Shown: positions 60,790 through 64,000 of the stretch, in pieces
How the letters are laid out: each line of letters begins with the position of its first letter
Position numbering within the stretch: the first letter of the stretch is position 1
Program-made: the position numbers and the translations under genes
Source of the DNA: Microcystis aeruginosa NIES-4325
GTDB taxonomy: Bacteria > Cyanobacteriota > Cyanobacteriia > Cyanobacteriales > Microcystaceae
NCBI RefSeq assembly: GCF_008974145.1
Contig: NZ_BJKP01000005.1
Location: 1 to 64,000, forward strand
Length of the DNA stretch: 64,000 bases
Reading direction: 5' to 3'
The notes under the pieces: generated by a model
Databases searched by the model: none
Seen by the model: the letters and a program-made list of their open reading frames with translations, nothing else
Told to the model about the DNA's origin: nothing

Positions 60790-61644
60790 ATGAACCAGAA
60801 AGATGCTATTAATTTACTTTCCCTGATCGGGGGATTATTAGCTGCTATTGTCATTTTAGCGGCCTTTAATGCCTATGTGATTATCACCCCCGGACAAGCG
60901 GGAGTTTTAAGTGTTTTAGGAAAGGCTAAAGACGGGGTTTTATTGGAGGGATTGCACTTTAAACCTCCCTTTGTTTCTAGTGTCGATATTTACGATGTTA
61001 CGGTGCAAAAATTTGAAGTTCCCGCCCAAAGTTCCACTAAAGATTTACAGGATTTATCAGCTAGTTTTGCGATTAATTTTCGTCTCGATCCTACCCAGGT
61101 AGTGGTCATTAGAAGAACCCAAGGCACCCTACAAAATATTGTCGCTAAAATTATCGCCCCTCAAACCCAAGAATCCTTTAAAATTGCCGCAGCTAAAAGA
61201 ACCGTAGAGGAGGCAATTACTCGACGCAGTGAGTTAAAAGAAGACTTTGATAATGCCCTATCGACTCGGTTAGAAAAGTATGGTATTCTAGTCTTAGATA
61301 CCAGTGTGGTAGATTTGAATTTTTCTCCAGAATTTGCCCGGGCTGTCGAAGATAAACAAATCGCAGAACAACGCGCCCAAAGAGCGGTTTATATCACCCA
61401 AGAAGCGGAACAACAGGCCCAGGCAGAAATTAATCGCGCTAAAGGGAAAGCTGAGGCACAAAGACTATTAGCAGAAACTTTAAAAGAACAGGGAGGCGGA
61501 TTAGTTTTACAGAAAGAAGCGATCGAAGCTTGGCGCGAAGGTGGGGCGCAAATGCCCCGGGTTTTAGTCATGGATGGATCGGGAAAAAATAGCGTACCAT
61601 TTTTATTTAATTATAGTGATTCTTTTCAGGAAAATACCCCTTAA
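60790..61644 (+). CDS. phb: Prohibitin (SPFH/Band 7 family)
   Basis: 284 residues. An N-terminal membrane helix (LLSLIGGLLAAIVILAAFNA) precedes a Band 7 domain (GQAGVLSVLGKAKDGVLLEG, HFKPPFVSSVDIYDVTVQKF) and a coiled coil near residues 190-235 (AEQRAQRAVYITQEAEQQAQ). Prohibitins form rings on the thylakoid or plasma membrane and help protein quality control. It follows the EVE gene directly, an unusual and possibly informative pairing. Confidence 0.93.
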   Translation: MNQKDAINLLSLIGGLLAAIVILAAFNAYVIITPGQAGVLSVLGKAKDGVLLEGLHFKPPFVSSVDIYDVTVQKFEVPAQSSTKDLQDLSASFAINFRLDPTQVVVIRRTQGTLQNIVAKIIAPQTQESFKIAAAKRTVEEAITRRSELKEDFDNALSTRLEKYGILVLDTSVVDLNFSPEFARAVEDKQIAEQRAQRAVYITQEAEQQAQAEINRAKGKAEAQRLLAETLKEQGGGLVLQKEAIEAWREGGAQMPRVLVMDGSGKNSVPFLFNYSDSFQENTP

Positions 61645-61724
61645 ATTCCGGTCTATTTAGCTGCATTATTTTCTCAAGATACAGCCTTTCCCATAGTATC
61701 GACGCTCGGCTCCCCCAAAGCAAA

Positions 61725-61756
61725 ACTTTGTACCTCACCATTAAGATAACTTTTAT
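61725..61756. repeat. Fragment of the 6.8-kb MITE-like repeat
   Basis: ACTTTGTACCTCACCATTAA with GATAACTTTTAT resembles ACTTCGTACCTCACTATTAA with GATAACTGCTAT at 6907-6940. Only this end is recognisable, so the copy is degraded. Confidence 0.55.
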
Positions 61757-61879
61757 CAGTTTTGTTGAGAAATGTGTAGAGTTGGAGCCGACCCTTGACT
61801 GGAACCTAAGCTCTCGTGATAACTTGTAGAGGAGTCATCGACAAGACACCATCAGCTAGACGACCCTTCCAGTTTCTCT

Positions 61880-62065
61880 ATGTTTCATCCTCACCAATCG
61901 GAAACCCGTGAAGATATCCGCGAGTATGTAGCTCAACTACAGCTTCACATGGCTTTACAAGCTCGTAATCTCGTTCCCAGTCTGACTAATACTAGAGATA
62001 GTCGCGAGAAACTGCTGCAGGATACCCAAGCAACCATCGAAAAAATCGTTTCCCGTCATTTCTAG
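61880..62065 (+). CDS. Small hypothetical protein
   Basis: 61 residues, helical and charged (QSETREDIREYVAQLQLHMA, NTRDSREKLLQDTQATIEKI). No family recognised and no obvious ribosome-binding site. The composition fits a real small cyanobacterial protein more than a chance frame. A terminator-like hairpin lies 140 bases downstream at 62204. Confidence 0.5.
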   Translation: MFHPHQSETREDIREYVAQLQLHMALQARNLVPSLTNTRDSREKLLQDTQATIEKIVSRHF

Positions 62066-62203
62066 TTGACCGATTTTACCATAGTCATTTGAGCCGCAGA
62101 ACAGACAATACAGCAAGCTGGGGAATATTTTGGCCTTCTTGGGTTTATGGTGATGAACGCCTCTACCAGTCACAGCTGCTGCAATGTGAACATTTTTCAG
62201 CCA

Positions 62204-62229
62204 AGAGCCAAGAGAGGCTCTTTTTTTTC
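62204..62229 (+). terminator. Intrinsic terminator
   Basis: AGAGCC (62204-62209) pairs with GGCTCT (62216-62221) around a 6-base loop, followed by eight T. It probably ends the transcript of the small gene at 61880. Confidence 0.75.
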
Positions 62230-62389
62230 TGATATTGAGAGAATAAACCTGAATCCCATACCATAAAAACGCAAAAAAAACTGTATTAAAAATAGCAGAA
62301 ATGGGCTTAAAAAAAAATTAAGATATAACTGGGTGTTTCACATCTACTTAACCTTAAATCAACTAAACTTTACAGAAAACAGTTTGCCA

Positions 62390-63046
62390 ATGAAAGTCAC
62401 GATTGCACCGATTGTTTTATCCACTGCCACTTTAGGCTTGATGTTGGGTGTGGCACAAAACGCCCAAGCCGCCCCCGCCCTGATTCCTGATATCACTGCC
62501 TCAACCAATATGGGGAACTCTTTGTTGTTTCCTGGTATAGTCGAGACCGTCAATGGGGACGGGTTGCCAGGTAACAACCCAAGTCTGACGGGCAATCATA
62601 ATTTGTCAGCAGGGGGTAATGCTTGGATTTCAGCTTTAGGCAGTTCCACTGGCAATATCACTTTTAATCTCGGTCGTGCCTATAGTCTCGAAGGTTTTAG
62701 CTTCTGGAACCTTAGCGGTTTTCTTGTTCGCAATCTGGGGATTAATGGCGTAACGGTTCAATCCTCCACCAATGGTACGACTTGGACTACCATACCAGGC
62801 GCCCCTACTTCCTTCGCTCGTGGAAATTTACTTATTCAGCCTCCACAAGTGTTTAGTTTTAGCCCAGTTACTGCGTCTTCTGTCCGGTTTGTTGTTAATA
62901 GTAACTTTCAATCACTTCCAGGTTTTCTTCGTAGTACTGGCTTCTCTGAGGTTCAATTTAAGGGAACTCCCATTCCCGAACCTTCTTCCTTGCTTGCCCT
63001 GTTAGCCGTTGGTTTAGCGGGTGTTGGTTTAAGAAAAAGAAGTTAA
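62390..63046 (+). CDS. PEP-CTERM secreted protein with discoidin-like domain
   Basis: 218 residues from ATG 62390. A signal peptide (VLSTATLGLMLGVAQNAQA) precedes a beta domain resembling F5/8 type C (discoidin): GNITFNLGRAYSLEGFSFWN, TVQSSTNGTTWTTIPGAP, SSVRFVVNSNF and a final SEVQFKG. The C-terminus is a PEP-CTERM sorting signal: PIPEPSSLLALLAVGLAGVG followed by LRKRS. PEP-CTERM proteins are processed by exosortase and often belong to extracellular polymer systems. Upstream in-frame codons from 62333 precede the signal peptide and are not used. Confidence 0.88.
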   Translation: MKVTIAPIVLSTATLGLMLGVAQNAQAAPALIPDITASTNMGNSLLFPGIVETVNGDGLPGNNPSLTGNHNLSAGGNAWISALGSSTGNITFNLGRAYSLEGFSFWNLSGFLVRNLGINGVTVQSSTNGTTWTTIPGAPTSFARGNLLIQPPQVFSFSPVTASSVRFVVNSNFQSLPGFLRSTGFSEVQFKGTPIPEPSSLLALLAVGLAGVGLRKRS

Positions 63047-63128
63047 TAGTTAGATGGCAAGGATGGTTAATTACCCTTAGCCATCCTCTCCCCACTTTTC
63101 TTAAACAGGATTTAGTCTAGGATACCTG

Positions 63129-63812
63129 CTAGGAATAAAGAAAAATGATATTACTTTCGATCGCCCACTGAGTCAATTCCGTGCGATTATGAAGACCAGT
63201 TTTATGAAGCATATTCGACACATGACTTTCGATTGTCCGTTGACTAACATTGAGTTTTGTTGCGATTTCCCGATTAGCCAGTCCTTGAGCGACCATTTGT
63301 ACTACTTTTAACTCCGTTGGGGTTAATTCCACATTACCCGGAACCTGAAAAGAGGTGACATCTGGAGAATGAACGCGGGCGCTGCGTTTCAGCAACCGGC
63401 CCGCTTGTGTGAGGGAAGACTCCACCAGGGCTACTAATTCTTCCGGTTCAAAGGGTTTGACCATATAAAAATCAGCCCCGGCGGTTAAACCTGTCACCTT
63501 GTCCTGACTTTGATCCTTAGGGGAGAGAAAGATCACGGGAAGGCCACTAAAACGACTGTCCTGACGAATTTTTTCGAGGAAGGCATGACCGTCCATTTCC
63601 GGCATGATCAGATCGCAGATAATCATATCGGGCATTTCCCTTGCTTTGGCAGCATTTGCCCCACGTTCGAGGATTTCTAAGGCCTCCCGACCGTTTTCTG
63701 CGGTTGTCACCCTATAACCACGAAACTCTAGATAATCCTTCACCAAAAGTATTAAATTTGGGTCATCGTCGATTAATAAAAGTTGTTTGTTGTCTTTGTT
63801 GGTCTCTTTCAT
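63129..63812 (-). CDS. LuxR/NarL-type response regulator
   Basis: 227 residues. The receiver domain (1-125) has LLLIDDDPNLILLVKDYLEF, phospho-acceptor Asp in MIICDLIMPEMDGHAFL, and Lys in FYMVKPFEPEELVAL. The conserved Thr/Ser position reads IFLSPKDQ, less common than FLTAKG. The C-terminal GerE helix-turn-helix is ELTPTELKVVQMVAQGLANR, EIATKLNVSQRTIESHVSNM. Resembles the ycf29-like group of algal plastids and cyanobacteria. The partner kinase is unknown. Confidence 0.9.
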   Translation of the reverse strand: MKETNKDNKQLLLIDDDPNLILLVKDYLEFRGYRVTTAENGREALEILERGANAAKAREMPDMIICDLIMPEMDGHAFLEKIRQDSRFSGLPVIFLSPKDQSQDKVTGLTAGADFYMVKPFEPEELVALVESSLTQAGRLLKRSARVHSPDVTSFQVPGNVELTPTELKVVQMVAQGLANREIATKLNVSQRTIESHVSNMLHKTGLHNRTELTQWAIESNIIFLYS

Positions 63813-63912
63813 CGCTATTTTCCGGGCTGCAGGGTTGGGGGAATGGAGACGGACAAAGGATCGACAGGCAAAAGGTAAAAGGTAGTTAGATATGTGTAGT
63901 TAATTAGGGTTT

Positions 63913-64000
63913 CAGTTAGTTTTAACGCTGTTTTCCTCTATTGTTTCCGGTTCTCCTCCCGGACAGTTCAGGGAAATTGCCGGTAAATCGTGGCAAAGGA
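63913..64000 (-). CDS. C-terminal end of an unidentified gene, cut by window edge
   Basis: One frame on the minus strand stays open from the window edge to TGA at 63913-63915, giving LCHDLPAISLNCPGGEPETI and EENSVKTN. The composition is protein-like but only about 28 codons are visible and two other frames close early. Too short to identify. Confidence 0.35.

Overview
The window looks like chromosomal DNA of a unicellular, repeat-rich cyanobacterium, most likely Microcystis. Evidence: the octamer GCGATCGC (HIP1) recurs throughout; there is an orange carotenoid protein with its fluorescence recovery protein, a tocopherol prenyltransferase, a Synechocystis-type Ktr potassium system and a split PilL/CheA kinase; and insertion sequences, MITE-like elements, heptamer repeats and broken toxin-antitoxin genes are scattered between housekeeping genes. 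The genus call is inference; no marker gene was compared.

Layout. 1-840: end of an insertion sequence with a frameshifted transposase lying against a Uma2 gene fragment. 1-3.5 kb: murA, tRNA-Leu(CAG) and an rRNA methyltransferase. 3.5-11.2 kb: a decaying accessory island with a HEPN-like (TIGR02391) protein, a zeta-toxin gene frameshifted inside its P-loop, a DUF29 gene with one nonsense codon, an NtcA-like Crp/Fnr regulator, a ParE-type pair, a GTPase, a transglutaminase, and a DUF433/DUF5615 pair whose second gene is split by a 96-bp MITE. 11.2-24.6 kb: polysaccharide genes, ureF, moaB, a RodZ-like gene, a diheme cytochrome, hisZ, a J-domain protein, an inositol-phosphatase/ferredoxin pair, and a homogentisate prenyltransferase overlapping a heparinase-like gene. 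24.6-31 kb: a CheA-type kinase without HPt, an AT-rich DNA adenine methylase, then frp and ocp.

31.3-36.7 kb is the most coherent functional unit. A promoter with a perfect GTA-N8-TAC NtcA-type box and a TAN3T -10 element leads directly into a guanidine-I (ykkC) riboswitch with a visible switching stem. Downstream are a guanidine-hydrolase-type ureohydrolase (gdmH), the HypA/HypB-like nickel chaperones ghaA and ghaB, and a three-gene ABC importer. The likely output is guanidine uptake and nickel-dependent hydrolysis to urea and ammonium, under nitrogen control and ligand control. ureF at 13 kb suggests urease can complete the pathway.

37-47.6 kb: a permease, a chorismate-utilising enzyme, a UbiB/ABC1 kinase, a tightly overlapping ParA-like ATPase plus HEPN protein (the best candidate for an undescribed defence or addiction module), Uma2, a glutaredoxin-like protein, a class A beta-lactamase-fold protein, a TrmJ-type methyltransferase and a 51-residue DUF2256 zinc protein. 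47.7-51 kb: dgdA/ktrE, ktrB and ktrA. 51-64 kb: SpoIID/LytB, a PP2C phosphatase, conserved cyanobacterial proteins, tRNA-Glu, a histidine kinase, EVE plus prohibitin, a PEP-CTERM protein and a LuxR-type response regulator.

No CRISPR array, rRNA operon or prophage was seen.
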